Assembly: GCA_033065855.1 (NCBI GenBank)
Contig: JAVXUO010001933.1
Coordinates: forward strand, 62,001 to 126,000
DNA length: 64,000 nt
From: Escallonia rubra
Lineage: Eukaryota > Streptophyta > Magnoliopsida > Escalloniales > Escalloniaceae
Reading direction: 5' to 3'
The position numbers and the translations under genes are program-made. Shown piece after piece: positions 34,603-46,001 of the stretch. Positions within the stretch are counted from its first letter, which is position 1. Each line of letters starts with the position of its first letter. Below the pieces are notes generated by a model that saw only the letters and a list, made by a program, of their open reading frames with translations, was not told the DNA's origin and did not search any database.

Positions 34603-36588
34603 AATAAGGCAGCAACTATATGACAATTAAGGATGCAAAGACATACGCATACTTAGATGACATAGGCTGAATTCTTAGGAAATAGAAACGAGTACTGCAC
34701 TTTATAGTCTAGCATCAAGAAACTCGTTTACTTCTTACAAACTTAGAGAAAGTACCTCCAAACAATAGTCTTCTAAATCTGAGCAGCAGAGAATAGCACA
34801 AGAAACAGTGGCTTTGTGCTGGCCTCTCGCAAATATAGCAGCGGCAGAGGGATCTTGAGAACCCAAGCCTCCAATGCTTGAGAACCCTCGCTGGGGTTGA
34901 GCTGAAGCTCAAACTTACTATTCTCCTTTTTTGTCTTCTTCAAGTGTCCTAGAGAGTAGGCAGACTTTTCTTCTATTATACCAACTCCAAAGCTTCCTAG
35001 ACAAGCGAACTCTAATCTTCCAAGAGAAGCCAAAACTTTGCACACAAACCCCTCCCACTATTATCAGACTTCTCTAACTCCCCAAGCATACAAGTACGTT
35101 TACAAAATAACCCCAAAACTTTAAAGTTGACTCAGATTAAAGACCAAACTGAAATGACAATATTACCCCCGACAAAAAGTGCTACAGAAAATACTTGAAA
35201 TAAAACTCCTTACAAGTTGAACATATCTACATGACTTTGCATCGAACTACTCGGGCTCGAGCTCATACTTTGACACAAAAGGATGTCTTTGCATCTAACG
35301 ACGTAGTGACACATTTTATATATGTTTATCTAAAGTCTATTCTTTGATTGATCCTAGTTCCACAAATTTGTATCTCTACAGTCTACATGTTTTGTTAATC
35401 AGCTTGGTAATGAAATACAATACGTAGATGGTGGGATATTTATTAATACTCCAGTGGAGTTTCATTTGAGGCCTCCATAGTTTATAGACCTTGTAAGATG
35501 CGAGTTGATGACAGGGATCTATAGGCAGATCTTATACCCTTAGATATGCATGGCTTGATGTGATTGTGGGCATGGAATGGCTAGCTGCCTAATATGCCTG
35601 GGTCAACCACTACTTAAAACAAGTAGTGTTCATCCAAGTCTATCAGAGTTTGTATATCAGTGTTCTACACATGTTGCACCTCTTCGCACTATTTTAGCAC
35701 TTACAGATAGAATGCTTCTTAGGAAGGGTTGCCCGGGGTTCTGAGCCTATGTTTATGGTACGCGTTCTTCTAGCAAGGATATGAGTAGAATAACGCTTCT
35801 TCGGAAGGGTTGCACAGGTACGTGCCTCTTGAGACACGCGGAAGATCCTAGAAGCCTTGGATTTGATGATTTTAAGGGTTTTTACATCCTTTACAATCCA
35901 TTCTGTTTTTTGGCCTTCAAGCACTTCAATCCAATATATTAATGCTTATTCAAAGGGGAGGAATTCATCATGCACCACCTTGATACTCTGTCAAGTTCAT
36001 CTGGCATTCATAAACTTATTTGATGATTTTAAGGGTTTTTACATCCTTTACAACCCATTCTGTTTTTTTGCCTTCAAGCACTTCAATCCAATGCATTAAG
36101 ATCCTAATTCAAAGGGAGGAATTCATCATGCACCATACTCTGCCAAGTTCATCTCGCATTCATAAACTTAAATCACCCGTAAGCCCTTCAACACATTCCA
36201 GCATCATAGACCACAATCAAGGCGCGAAGCAAATAGCTTTCTTTAATGGTAGAAGAGCAAATTTGTGGTGGATCAATTTAAAAGCATGCAGTTAAGGTCT
36301 CTACTAGAGGTAATATCTATTAGGGTTTCTCATTGTTGGTAATGCTTATCAGACATGCTATGCAGTCTAATTGATAAAATTGATGATTATAGGGTTTTAA
36401 CTTTTTCTTGACACCATGGCTTATATATGTGATTAAATGTGATTGTCTTGCAATGAGATTGATTGATCATACTTATTCAGATATTGTGTCTACGATTTGG
36501 TGTCTCAAAACTCTCTGTAATTTAACACATTTGTTATCGCAGATCTTCAGAAAGAATCATCCTTTTATCAATTGAGTCGATCAAAGAT
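34603..36588 (-). other. Intron DNA between two retroelements
   Basis: No gene was recognised. 34715-35045 has minus-strand frames without known motifs. The 157-bp tandem duplication at 35862-36172 is the only clear structure. Confidence 0.4.
35862..36172. repeat. Tandem duplication, about 157 bp x 2
   Basis: Units start 'tttgatgattttaagggt' at 35862 and 36019. Both carry 'ccttcaagcacttcaatcca' and 'gaattcatcatgcacca'. Mostly single-base differences and small indels. Confidence 0.85.
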
Positions 36589-37153
36589 CTAATTGTAACA
36601 CCCCAGATTGTTTTTATCAAGACACTTGTGTAAGTACAAATTAGAATGTAATGTGACTTTGAATTAAATAGTGGACTTAAAATTCAATAAAAAAATTTCT
36701 TCTCGAAAAGTGGGTTATACTTTTGGGATTGGATGACCCAATTTAAATTTGGGCTTTAGTTTGACCTATTTATAAAGTTAGAGAATTTTGGGACGTAATG
36801 GGTATTCTGCAATTCTTATTGTAATAGGAATGTAATTATATTCTTTTTAGGCTGATAACTTTATGTGCAATATAATTCCTAGGATAACCACAATCTTTAG
36901 AAGAGCTTCCAAAGAATCTTTAGAAAGAACACTCTTTAAATTTTGGTCATTACATTGAGGTAAGAGCTTATTTTGACATTGGGATTGAGGTTTGTGGTAA
37001 GAACCACATAAGCTACTGTAATTGATACTCTCTTATTGAATTTTGGGTATTATTATATTACAATTTTTGATATAATTTGTTTGAAGAGATCAAGACTTGG
37101 AGTTGATTTGCGCAATTGAGGTAAGGGTTTTCTCACGCATTTACCCCATTTGA

Positions 37154-37424
37154 GCCAACAAGGGTTGGTTCAGCGGTCCCCAGGATTCCAATCCAGGTTT
37201 CCCACCTGGGTTCAAATCTTGCCCGCCGCACTTGTTGGTGGCAAACTTACGTCCTTTCCCTGCTTGTGCTCCACACACGGGTCCTTGTGCGCTTCGGCCC
37301 AGACATAGGTGCGGGAATCGGGGGCTCAGATGTATGTGGCGGCTTTGTAGGTCCCCGAGGCGCAATACTCCCTGCCGGTTGGATTAGAGCCTTACGGTCC
37401 AGCCTTTCAAGTACCAAATTTTTT
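37154..37424 (+). mobile_element. tRNA-derived SINE with poly(T) tail
   Basis: Perfect 14-bp target duplication TTTACCCCATTTGA at 37140-37153 and 37425-37438. The internal Pol III promoter is visible: box A TGGTTCAGCGG (37166-37176) and box B GGTTCAAATC (37209-37218), 32 bp apart. The 3' end is a T run (about 37419-37424, continuing into the duplication). Length 271 bp. It resembles the plant SINEs with T-rich tails such as Au, but I cannot name the family. The near-intact duplication suggests it is younger than the LTR it sits in. Confidence 0.88.
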
Positions 37425-37754
37425 TTTACCCCATTTGAATTCTGATTATTGATTCGTTCGTCAATTGATTTGTTGTTTAAAGATATCTATTGATTCTTTA
37501 GAACCCTAATTACATTCTTGATTGTTACGCTAAATAGATCGTTGTACTTTCGATTATTGACTTTGATTCGTGATCATTTTGTTGTAAATCTTTGTAGTAA
37601 CTTCAAGAGTCCATAACTTTTTCATTCCTTGTCTAATTTCAGTGTTCTTATACTTTTTGAAAACTCCAAATAGTGTACTACAACTTTGTGGTTTTGGGTT
37701 TTCCAAAATTCCAAGTGATCGATATTCAAATAGACCTAAACATTTTTCTGCTTA

Positions 37755-38330
37755 TATTTCTGTCAATTCAAGTCAGTCAAATTTGATTTGCTGTATCTTA
37801 TTTGTTTCACATTGGTTTTTAATGATCTTGGACATTCTGAAATCCTTGAAGAGTCTTCTTCAACTTTGTAGTTTAAGGTTTTATAAGAATCCGCTTGGTT
37901 ATTGGTCAAAATTGAGTTTGAAAGTTATTTGTCGATGCAGACTTTTCTGTTTTTGACACTGTAAATCAGCCTACTTCAATTTGTTCTATCTCCTTTATTT
38001 CTCATTGGTTTTTGATGATTCTAGACAATCTAGAAACCTTAAAGAGTCCTCTTTAACTTCTCTTTAACTTCTTAGTTTTGTGTTTTATCAGAATCCATCT
38101 ATTTTCTGATCGATTCAGTTTGAAAGTTATTCGTCGGTGCAGAAGTTGTTGTTTGACACTGCAAATCAGCTTACTTGGACTTTGCTCTATCTTATTTGTT
38201 TCTTATCAGTTTTTGATGATTTTAGACATTACGAAAACAGTAACCAGTCCTCTTTAACTTTTAGGCTTTGAGTATTCTTAGAATTTGTTGACTTTATTGT
38301 TGAAGTTAGCCCTTGAATAAAGCTATTCTG
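37755..38330 (+). repeat. About 200-bp tandem units inside the solo LTR
   Basis: Three diverged units share 'gacactg(t/c)aaatcagc', 'ctcattggtttttgatgat', 'agagtcctctttaact' and 'cagtttgaaagttatt'. Confidence 0.7.
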
Positions 38331-39688
38331 CGTAGAATCGTGTGAATGAGAATGACTTTGTCGGCTTCAAACTCTTGGTATTTATTAAGTTGATTTGGTA
38401 TATGTTTTTATGATCCGGTGAGCCATGTCACAGTGTATGTGACTTATCTATTTCTGACTTACCCACGTGGATTGGAACGTGGGCTAGCTAAGCGGGAAGA
38501 GCTAGAGATCGTGATATTAATTTCTAAACCTTGTCTCACGTGTCAGTGATGGCATGTGTGACACAATTCTGAATGGCTCCCGTGGTCTTCATGTTTGTAG
38601 TGATTGGATATTTTGGATTTTGATATCTGATCTATTTGAAGACATTTTCGAACTTATCTGAAGTATTATTGAATTCACTGAAGTCTTTTTGAAATATAAG
38701 ATATTGTTATTAGAACTTGTGGAAATGTTTCGAACTTAATTTTGTATTGTTTTGAACACATTGAAACCTTTTGACCCACTGCAAATTTAGATATATATGG
38801 TAATTCCTTAGTTTGAGATTGTATTGTCCGCTGGTACGAGTTATTTGATCTTGATGCTAATCTGATTTTTTAATTGAAAGTTAACGCATTGCTTTTGGTA
38901 TTTGCCATGCACCTTGGTATCGTAATTTATCAACTCCAAGTACTATTATCGATATAGCGTGCTTTGTACTCTGTGGGTGGGGGTTTGCGATTATCTTTGC
39001 TGGGCTTTGTGCTCACCCCCTTACTTTCAGGTTATCAGCCAGTGTTCGGAGCTATGCAAAGGATTATAAGGCATGGCTAAGTAATAAGTTTTTTAGGGAA
39101 GGGTTTTCCTTTTAAATTTATTGTCGAATAGATTTTGCTTTAAATTTTATTTTGGAGCTCTGCGTAGGAGTAATTGAGGTCAATGTAACTGTTTTAAGCC
39201 GGTGTAACATTTATTGATGTTTCTTGGAGACTTATTATTAGATGCTCTGAATACCCAATTGGGAGACTATTGGATATTTTGAGGTTTTTTGCCTTTGTTT
39301 ATTTGAAATTAACGCTCCGAAAAATTAGGGCGTTACACTAATTTTATTGACAATCACTTTATATGGTTCTCTAACATCAAAGACCTCGAACCACCATGAT
39401 AGCCGTCTATCGTGTCTTTCTATATTCAATCTCATTCCGACTGTACTTCCAACTCGTAGGCAATCCTGGGACCATACTCGCATTTAAATCCACTTTCTTA
39501 TGTTTATGCATGTGCTTTCTGAAATTAGGCTCCACATTTAAGACTTGCTTTTCTGAAACTAAGATGCCTTAACTCTTTTTGTCAATGAAAGCCAAAGATT
39601 CTTGCCTATAGGCGCAAATCATCAGAAAAGCTAATAGAACAAATAATCAAGTAGTTGCAAACTGAAAGCAAGTACGATAATCGCTAAC

Positions 39689-39767
39689 CTGGAGTGCAAG
39701 CATTGCATATATTTGTGGTTACAGATGCTTCTAATATGGATCCGGGAAGCCAAATAGCATTCCTACA
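39689..39767 (-). CDS. TOP3A: TOP3A exon: CRNAIWLPG zinc-module segment
   Basis: 79 nt between acceptor tttcag and donor gttagc. It reads CRNAIWLPGSILEASVTTNI, then CNACTP, and gives one base to the next exon. The first Cys closes the cysteine pair begun in the exon 45311-45349 (CLNYPQ|C), and CNAC opens another pair. Both are typical of topoisomerase IA C-terminal zinc fingers. Phases fit. No break. Confidence 0.95.
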
Positions 39768-41506
39768 CTGAAAGATGTAGCAAATGTAACCGGTAAAATT
39801 AATAGTAATATAAATTAACACCAACTAGAAATTAAGTCATAGGTAATTACTACAAGTTACAGGGGAGGAGAAATTGTGTAATGATTGGAATAGGACAGAG
39901 ATGCACTCTTTCGTGGATAATAACAAGAAAGAGCTATATAATACTAACACGACACCAAAATTGATAACAGCAATACATACACCTATACATATATTGGGTA
40001 CTTAACTGATAATACTATAAGCTCTAGAGTGAACCGGTTAAGTGCACTATGAATACTACTTAATTCGACTCAACTAAGACTTCATCCCAGATTAGAAGGA
40101 ATCGGCCATATAATCCTACGCTTCCACCCCCTATCTGAACAAATGTTCATCTACAAGTACTTCCTTAATGCTTCTAACCATTTTACTCCAGGTCTGCACC
40201 TAGGTCTTCTTACACCAATCAACTTTTCAGGCCTACGTTGAATATGTCCAGACTCCAAAATCTCCAGCAATTTACCCTGGTCTTCTTCTTTTGGTGCTAA
40301 CCCCATTCATTGTGAACTTCCTCCTTTGTTCGCTTATCCTTTATTTAATTTGGGCTGCTCAGTGCTCATCCACTACGGCTTCGCATTTCACCTACATACA
40401 ACTTATGTGTGTGTTGTTTCCTACATGCCAAAGCTTATGACGTAGTTGGCCTTGCAGCAGACCTATACTTTTTTCTTTCCAACACGAGATGGATATTGCA
40501 ATCACACAAAACTCAAAAGCAGTTCTCCACTTTTGCCAACCCGATCTCATCATCTTCTCCTCTATGTTGCTGTTACCCCTATTTTACAGGAAAAAAATTT
40601 AAACCCAAACCAAATCCTTCTTTGTGTGGCTGCTTTCCCATGCCTTACCCTTGTACGTATTGGTGGATCCTTTTATCGAGTAACCAATTTTCTAGCAGTC
40701 AGTTAAAACTAATCCTAAAATTTTCATCCACTGCTAGTAATTACAATCTTTTGCTTCTTGTTAATAATTCTCTCAGAAAAATAGAACAAACTTCTACAGC
40801 AGTATTCATTAACTAACAATATCGAAAAAGAATTTAAAGCAACCCAAAACAGCCCGAATGCCAAAAAGTTGCATGAACAAATTTGAAAGCAACTTAAACC
40901 AGTCCCGAAATCAGAAAGTTGAAGCCAATCCGAAGTAAAGAGAAACCCACTCATCAAATAAAACCATATAAGCGATCAGTATAACTAAAGAAGAGAAAAG
41001 ACTGCTGCAACACACAAAATAAACATGATGAATTTTGAAAAGGAACCCAGCAGGCTATGACACGGAAAAGAGCTGATCGAATGCAACCTAGGGCTGATGC
41101 ACCTCAACTCCTGTGGGAGCACTCAGCGAGAAAGATGGCGGCTTCTTTGCAACGAAGTAAGAATTCCAAACTTTGGGAATCTCAGCCATCAGAAAAGGTG
41201 ACATGTTAAATTTGCTCCTTATATCCATATGGTTGAATATTTATAAGGTTGGAATCGAGGAAAATGTGGAAACTCCACTGGTGGAAGTAACTTTTAACTC
41301 ACGCTATGATGGCGTGTGAACCCGTGGGTCTTAGATCTCCCTTTGCCACTGAGAAATTAGCAAGATTACCGGATATTTGTGTTCTTTGTCTTACAATTAT
41401 TAATAAAGAAGGATAAAAGAAGGAGGAGAAGAGAAAGAAAGAAGTTCAGCGATCAATTGGTAGGATCAAATTTGTCGAAGAAATAACTAATTCTCCACCA
41501 GTAGAT

Positions 41507-41562
41507 GTGGATCGGCCCCCATATATATATATATATATATATATATATGGGGGCCGATCCAC
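41507..41562. repeat. Perfect 56-bp palindrome with AT core
   Basis: Fourteen-base arms GTGGATCGGCCCCC and GGGGGCCGATCCAC flank (AT)14. The whole is self-complementary and could extrude as a cruciform. Confidence 0.95.
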
Positions 41563-41717
41563 CGATGATTTGGCCGGCCACTAGAGGTTGTGGATTGCTC
41601 AGATTGGATATGTTGTACACTAACCGCTACTCTACACTTAGTAGCGGTTAGGGGCCCACTCGGGCCGAAGGTATCTTAAATAGCGAAGGGATCCAAGGAA
41701 ATATGGATCTGCTCCCA
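41548..41717. mobile_element. Small element inside an AT microsatellite
   Basis: About 170 bp bounded by AT tracts on both sides (41521-41548 and 41717-41739). Its ends TGGGGGCCGATCC and GGATCTGCTCCCA are imperfect inverted repeats (10 of 13). This is the arrangement of MITEs that target TA repeats, such as rice Micron elements. The left palindrome arm would be the end of a second, mostly lost copy. Confidence 0.5.
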
Positions 41718-41759
41718 TATATATATATATATATATATAATCTTGATCCACCTAACAAT

Positions 41760-42514
41760 CTTCTCTTGACATCTGATGCTGGTTTCCTTCCATTTCCAGA
41801 GTTCTCTTCATTACGGTCCCTCTTCTTCCTCTTCTCTTCCCAGATGCGAAGTTGTTCATCATGAATCCGCTACAGACGTTGTGCCCCATCCACCACTTGT
41901 GCATAGGTAGGGTTATCCATAATAGATATTTGTCGCCTCATCTCAAAGCGCAGTCCCTCTCGAAACTTGCGAGCACGATGACTCTCGTCTTGAACAACAT
42001 GCAAGACAAATCTTGAAAGTCGCGCAAATCGCTCCTTATACTCCGTGATCGTCTCATTTGGATGCTGAGCGATCCTCGTGAAGTTGCTCTCCATGGCCTC
42101 CTTCACATTTGTGGGAAAATACTTCATGAAGAAGCAGTCTTGAAAAGCTTGCCATGTGAGATCTTCTTTCTCTTCCACCGTCATCATCCTTGAGGTCATC
42201 TTCCACCACTGGTTTGCCTCGCCTGTCAACTGAAAAATTGCTAACTTCACCTTCTATTTGTCTGAGCATCCTATCACCTCGAATACTTTATCCAACTCAT
42301 TAACCCAAGTCTCTGCAGCCACGAGGTCCGCAGCCTTATCAAACTTATTTAGCCACAAACTCGTGAACTGTTTCAAGATCGCAGCGTTAGCTGCAACCTG
42401 AGTAGCGTTGGGTTCTTCATCTCCTCTTCCACCTTGGCCTCCCCAGCCTCCTCTGCCACCACGAATTCCACCGCGCATACTCATCTTCATTAGCACCATA
42501 AACATTAAGTCCAA
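41760..42514 (-). mobile_element. gag of the minus-strand Gypsy element
   Basis: Frames read 'RGGIRGGRGGWGGQGGRG' at the N-terminus, then the Retrotrans_gag core: 'ETWVNELDKVFEVIGC', 'KLAIFQLTGEANQWWK' and 'FFMKYFPTNVKEA', then 'ITEYKERFARLSRFV'. It is similar in layout to the gag at 30805-31675, but from a different lineage copy. Confidence 0.85.
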
Positions 42515-42613
42515 TGCTTACACACTAATCATGTGCTAATCCTAACAAGCGCGGAAGCTTTAAACTAACATATCTTAAACTGATTCTAAGAGTCTACAGA
42601 ATCTCTAGCCTAA

Positions 42614-42625
42614 GCACTGATACCA
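42614..42625 (-). promoter_or_regulatory. Primer-binding site (tRNA-Met type)
   Basis: The minus strand reads TGGTATCAGTGC three bases after the LTR end (...GGGGGCGTTACA). One base differs from the usual TGGTATCAGAGC. Confidence 0.75.
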
Positions 42626-43238
42626 AACTGTAACGCCCCCGACGTTGGGAGCCGCTATCAAAATTTCAAATCCTAAAATCAATGCATTCTAATAAATATT
42701 CAGATACACCAAGGTATAAAGCAGAGCGTCTAATCCATTATCGACAAAATATCTTCAAAAGATAGAGAATTAATTAAAACCCAGCCTCTTACAATCCATC
42801 TAATCCCAACAGAATAATCCATCCCTAAATTCTATTACAAAAGTCTAATGCCAAATCAAATTACTCACATTCGGGTAAAGTTCTCAAAAAGGAATACATT
42901 GTTTTGACACGCTAACAAAATAGAAGCTCTAATTCCCCAAGCGTGTCATGCTTCTAATCAAGTCTACCACATGTGGTAAGGGACAAAGCAAACAAATCGG
43001 GGATGAGCTGAAATAGCCTAGTAAGGGAAATCAAATGGAAAGCAAATACATTAGTTATTATTCCAAAACAAAGCCATAACCTTGACGAACAAGCAATAGC
43101 AATTGACATTAATGTCAGTAAGGCGAATCAAATATACGAAATGATCATTAATGGCTATAGGCCCAAAGCTAACACAAAACCCAAAGGTACGAAATGCATA
43201 CCGGTAGCGTAATAGCCGTCATTATGAGGACTATCCGA

Positions 43239-43351
43239 AAGTCACGAAAAGTGACTACAAAAGTTACTAAGCCACGAGGTGACTATAAGTAACTACAAAA
43301 GTCACTAAGTGACTGCAAAAGTCACCGAAGTGACTACATAAGTCTCAAAGA
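43239..43351. repeat. Short palindromic repeats in an LTR
   Basis: Four or five copies of 'agtgactacaaaagtcact', each nearly its own reverse complement (AGTGACT...AGTCACT). Confidence 0.75.
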
Positions 43352-43816
43352 CTCCCTTTTTTTAACAAAAGGTTGTTCATCTTAATGATCATATGCAATT
43401 TACGAATGTCTAACTCAACAGCAATGAAGGTAATTACGAAGCAATTTGAACCGAAACTCCATATACTCGTACAACAACTAGCAAAGCGATACTACGTAAC
43501 AATTCCTTACCACAACAAGAAGTACGAAATCCCTTACCTTAATCAAGCTTTTGGTACGAACTCCTTAAAGCGCCGCCTTAGAATCTAAAGAGTCTCCTAA
43601 GCCTTCTCCCTCTCTCTCAGCCTTTAAGAAAGAGAAGCAAGAGAACTAAAAGAAAAGGGTTTGAAAGGAAAAGGAAGCTATTTAAAGGAAAAGTCCTAAG
43701 TTGGCAATTTACACCAACACTCCCCCAAATTTAGATACTTATTCAAAATGTACCCAAAGCTTTCTAATATTTACGAAAAGGGGATCTAATACTTTCATTC
43801 GAAGGAAAGAGTATTC

Positions 43817-44086
43817 CTTCGACTGAATCCTTCAGTCGCGAGATAGTCTCCTTCGCACTTGCTCTTTTCATTTGACTGAATCCATTTTATTCGATCGAAA
43901 ATATCATTCCATTCAACTAAATCCTTCAGTCTCTTCTTTTTTTTTTTTCGATTTAAAATACTTTTCATTCAAAGCAAACACTTTTCATTCAAATGAGTCT
44001 TTCAGTAGCTCTAAGATATTTCTGCCTAACGACGATTGATTCGAATGAATCAGGATTCATTCGACCGAATCCTTCAGAGAGGGTTT
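43817..44086. repeat. Dispersed 'ttcgactgaatccttcag' repeats in an LTR
   Basis: Four or five diverged copies of TTCGACTGAATCCTTCAG separated by 30-90 bp in the same LTR. Confidence 0.6.
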
Positions 44087-44171
44087 AACGACCAATTTCA
44101 TCTAATGATTTGATTTATCCATTAATCTATTTTCCAACAATCATAATCCTTATAAAAAAGGGGCTCTTACA

Positions 44172-44660
44172 ATGATGGCAACTAATAGTGCTCGCAATCG
44201 AAACCCCAGATATGATGAAGCCTCTATAGCCAGATATTTAATTGCAGGTTTTGCTGGCCAACTCCGCGGATGGGATCATTATCTTACTCCCACCGACCAA
44301 AATAGTATCCTAATTCCATTAAGGTTGAGCCCAATGGCACTCCTATCCAAGTCAATGGTCATACCTGTCTGATGCAGACATTACTTTAGTTACTGCGATT
44401 ACCAAGCATTTCGTTGGTAATGCCAACACTGTCCTTAAAAGAGGTAGAGAACTTCTTATCAATCTTAGATGTCAGAAGAAGAAGAGGGTCAAGTATTAGG
44501 TCAAGACCCAGAAGATCTACTTCTTCAAGGTGTTGAATTTGGACCACCCCAACATCATAATCCTCGTCACCATAATCCTGAAATAGCTCCATGGCCACCA
44601 CCATCATCGAATACCATCGTTGTCGCTATCATTTGTCACCTCCATTCACATCACTGGAAA
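44172..44660 (+). mobile_element. Possible pararetrovirus-like or retroelement coat fragment
   Basis: The plus strand reads 'SIARYLIAGFAGQLRGWDHY' and, further on, a stretch like 'TKHFVGNANTVLK'. The 'GF.GQL.GWWDHYL' phrase is common in plant elements annotated as caulimovirus-like or unusual gag proteins. The fragment is short and broken. It could equally be an old gag; no other part is seen. Confidence 0.35.
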
Positions 44661-45310
44661 TTGGGATTTGATTGTGGCGCGATCGAATTCTCAGGTGTGA
44701 TAAAGGGTTCGGTAATGGAAGAGGGGAATTGGTGGTGAAGGTGAAGGAGGAGAACGAACCAGAAGAAGAGAAGAAAAACTGAAAGTAACAAAAGATTTAC
44801 TTTCTTTTGCATTTACAAGGTGAGGGGCATAATGGAAAGGCAGGATAAAGGGCCCCAAGGAGAGGCATTTGGCCGAAGTGAGCTAAAAATTGGGCAGACG
44901 GGCAAAGTAAGCTATAAAAAAGGAGATCTCAGCCGACCCTGTTATGACGTGGATGATTGGATTAGAGCCGGGAAAATAGGGTGTTGGTCCGGTAGCAGAT
45001 GAGGTTGGTACACCATATGATGGTTATTCTAGCATAACTAAATTGTAGTCGTGGTTGGGTTAAACCGTTTACATCAACTTTTGAACTTCTATAAAACACG
45101 AAATGCAGATAATTCTAGGCTAGCCCAATTGTCAAAGCAGGCATGGCTTCTGGCAAAGCAAGCATGCTTTGAGGTGGTTGCATCACCTATTTCGGTAACT
45201 GCACATTTCTTTGTCAAAAGCCATATGTGCTTTGGTTTTAGGGCTAGCCTAATTCTATACATGACAAAACTAAGCACATGATAAAGAATTATTAAGAACC
45301 AAAGACCTAC

Positions 45311-45349
45311 TTGGGGATAATTCAAGCACCCAACCATGAAATTCCCATC
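45311..45349 (-). CDS. TOP3A: TOP3A micro-exon DGNFMVGCLNYPQ
   Basis: A 39-nt exon, exactly 13 codons, between acceptor ttgcag and donor gtaggt. It reads DGNFMVGCLNYPQ, the stretch between two cysteine pairs in the topoisomerase zinc module; the Cys of this exon pairs with the Cys that opens the next one. Phase zero on both sides. It is too short to appear as an ordinary open frame and was found through family motif and splice sites. Confidence 0.95.
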
Positions 45350-45775
45350 CTGCAAAGAGCCAAAAAAAATGGTGTATAAGACTATTGAATGAAGGAAACT
45401 AGAACTTCCATAGAAGAAGTAAAACTGATATGTACATTCAGAGCAAGAGATTATAGAAATGATTAACATAATATGCGGGAAATTGATACAAAAGAGCCAT
45501 GTGTAACCAATTAACCATGTATATTTGCTATCCTAAGACACTGCCACATACAAGTATTAGTTGATCACAATTTGCTAGCCGTATACACATTAAGCACATA
45601 GCAGACGCTATAAGCTAACAGATTAAAAATATCGGGAAAGGAACACTAGGCCAAGCATGTGTAGCTGGCACAGGATTACCGGGAGCAAGTACAAATCTAA
45701 ATATTTATAAGCAGTTATAGCAAGAACTATCATTTGCTTGTCTAGATTATTGACATTCTATTGTGAATATTATAC

Positions 45776-45875
45776 CGGTTTCTTGCGAAGCACCATATCT
45801 GCTTCCTGGCAAAGACCACATAGCCGAACAACATCTCCAACTGTGGGCTGCTCATATCCCCCAGATCTGTTTGAC
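45776..45875 (-). CDS. TOP3A: TOP3A exon: start of the zinc module (CGLCQEADMVLRKK)
   Basis: 100 nt between acceptor ctgcag and donor gtataa. It completes an Arg codon, reads SNRSGGYEQPTVGDVVRL, then CGLCQEADMVLRKKP. The CxxC pair opens the first zinc finger after the catalytic core. Phases fit both neighbours. No break. Confidence 0.95.
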
Positions 45876-45948
45876 CTGCAGAAATGGCGGAAGCTTATTA
45901 AATAAGATAGAGTATAATACCATTAGCACAAGAGGTAGGTAATAGTAC

Positions 45949-46001
45949 CTATCAAAGAAAACTGACATGGCTTCAAAGAGCTTTACTTTCTTCAACCTAG
46001 C
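45949..46001 (-). CDS. TOP3A: TOP3A exon: ARLKKVKLFEAMSVFFDR
   Basis: 53 nt between acceptor ctttcag and donor gtacta, reading ARLKKVKLFEAMSVFFDR. It is a helical segment at the end of the type IA core, just before the zinc modules. A 73-bp intron, the only truly short one in this part of the gene, separates it from the next exon. Confidence 0.94.

Larger units (their letters stand above)
36594..39337 (+). mobile_element. Solo LTR of a Gypsy family, carrying a SINE
   Basis: Starts TGTAACACCCCAG, ends TAGGGCGTTACA, and is flanked by a perfect 5-bp duplication CTAAT (36589-36593 and 39338-39342). No internal domain remains, so it is a solo LTR of about 2.46 kb once the SINE is removed. It holds the block 'ctttgctgggctttgtgctcac' at 38996, shared with family A LTRs, and three approximately 200-bp tandem units at about 37755-38330. 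Confidence 0.88.
29147..39688 (-). other. TOP3A: TOP3A intron (10.5 kb), mostly retroelements
   Basis: Contains a composite Ty3/Gypsy element (29733-34602) with a hAT-type MITE inside it, an unassigned stretch with a tandem duplication (35862-36172), and a solo LTR (36594-39337) carrying a SINE. Elements 29733-34602 and 36594-39337 are in plus orientation, opposite to the gene. No TOP3A exon is inside. Confidence 0.85.
41740..44171 (-). mobile_element. Ty3/Gypsy 5' end: LTR, primer site and gag
   Basis: In minus orientation, an LTR (42629-44171) is followed by a tRNA-Met-type primer site (42614-42625) and a gag region (about 41750-42514). The element stops near the AT-rich insertion at 41740; pol and 3' LTR are absent. 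Fossil with at least one break in gag and loss of the 3' half. Confidence 0.8.
42629..44171 (-). repeat. 5' LTR of the minus-strand Gypsy element
   Basis: Plus-strand ends TGTAACGCCCCC and GGGGCTCTTACA. 1543 bp. It contains two short-period repeat zones: 'aagtgactacaaaagtcact' types at 43239-43351 and 'ttcgactgaatccttcag' types at 43817-44086. Confidence 0.75.
39768..45310 (-). other. TOP3A: TOP3A intron (5.5 kb)
   Basis: Contains unassigned DNA (39768-41500), a palindrome and small element in an AT microsatellite (41507-41740), a Gypsy 5' end in minus orientation (41740-44171), a possible pararetrovirus-like fragment (44172-44660), and unassigned DNA to 45310. Confidence 0.8.
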
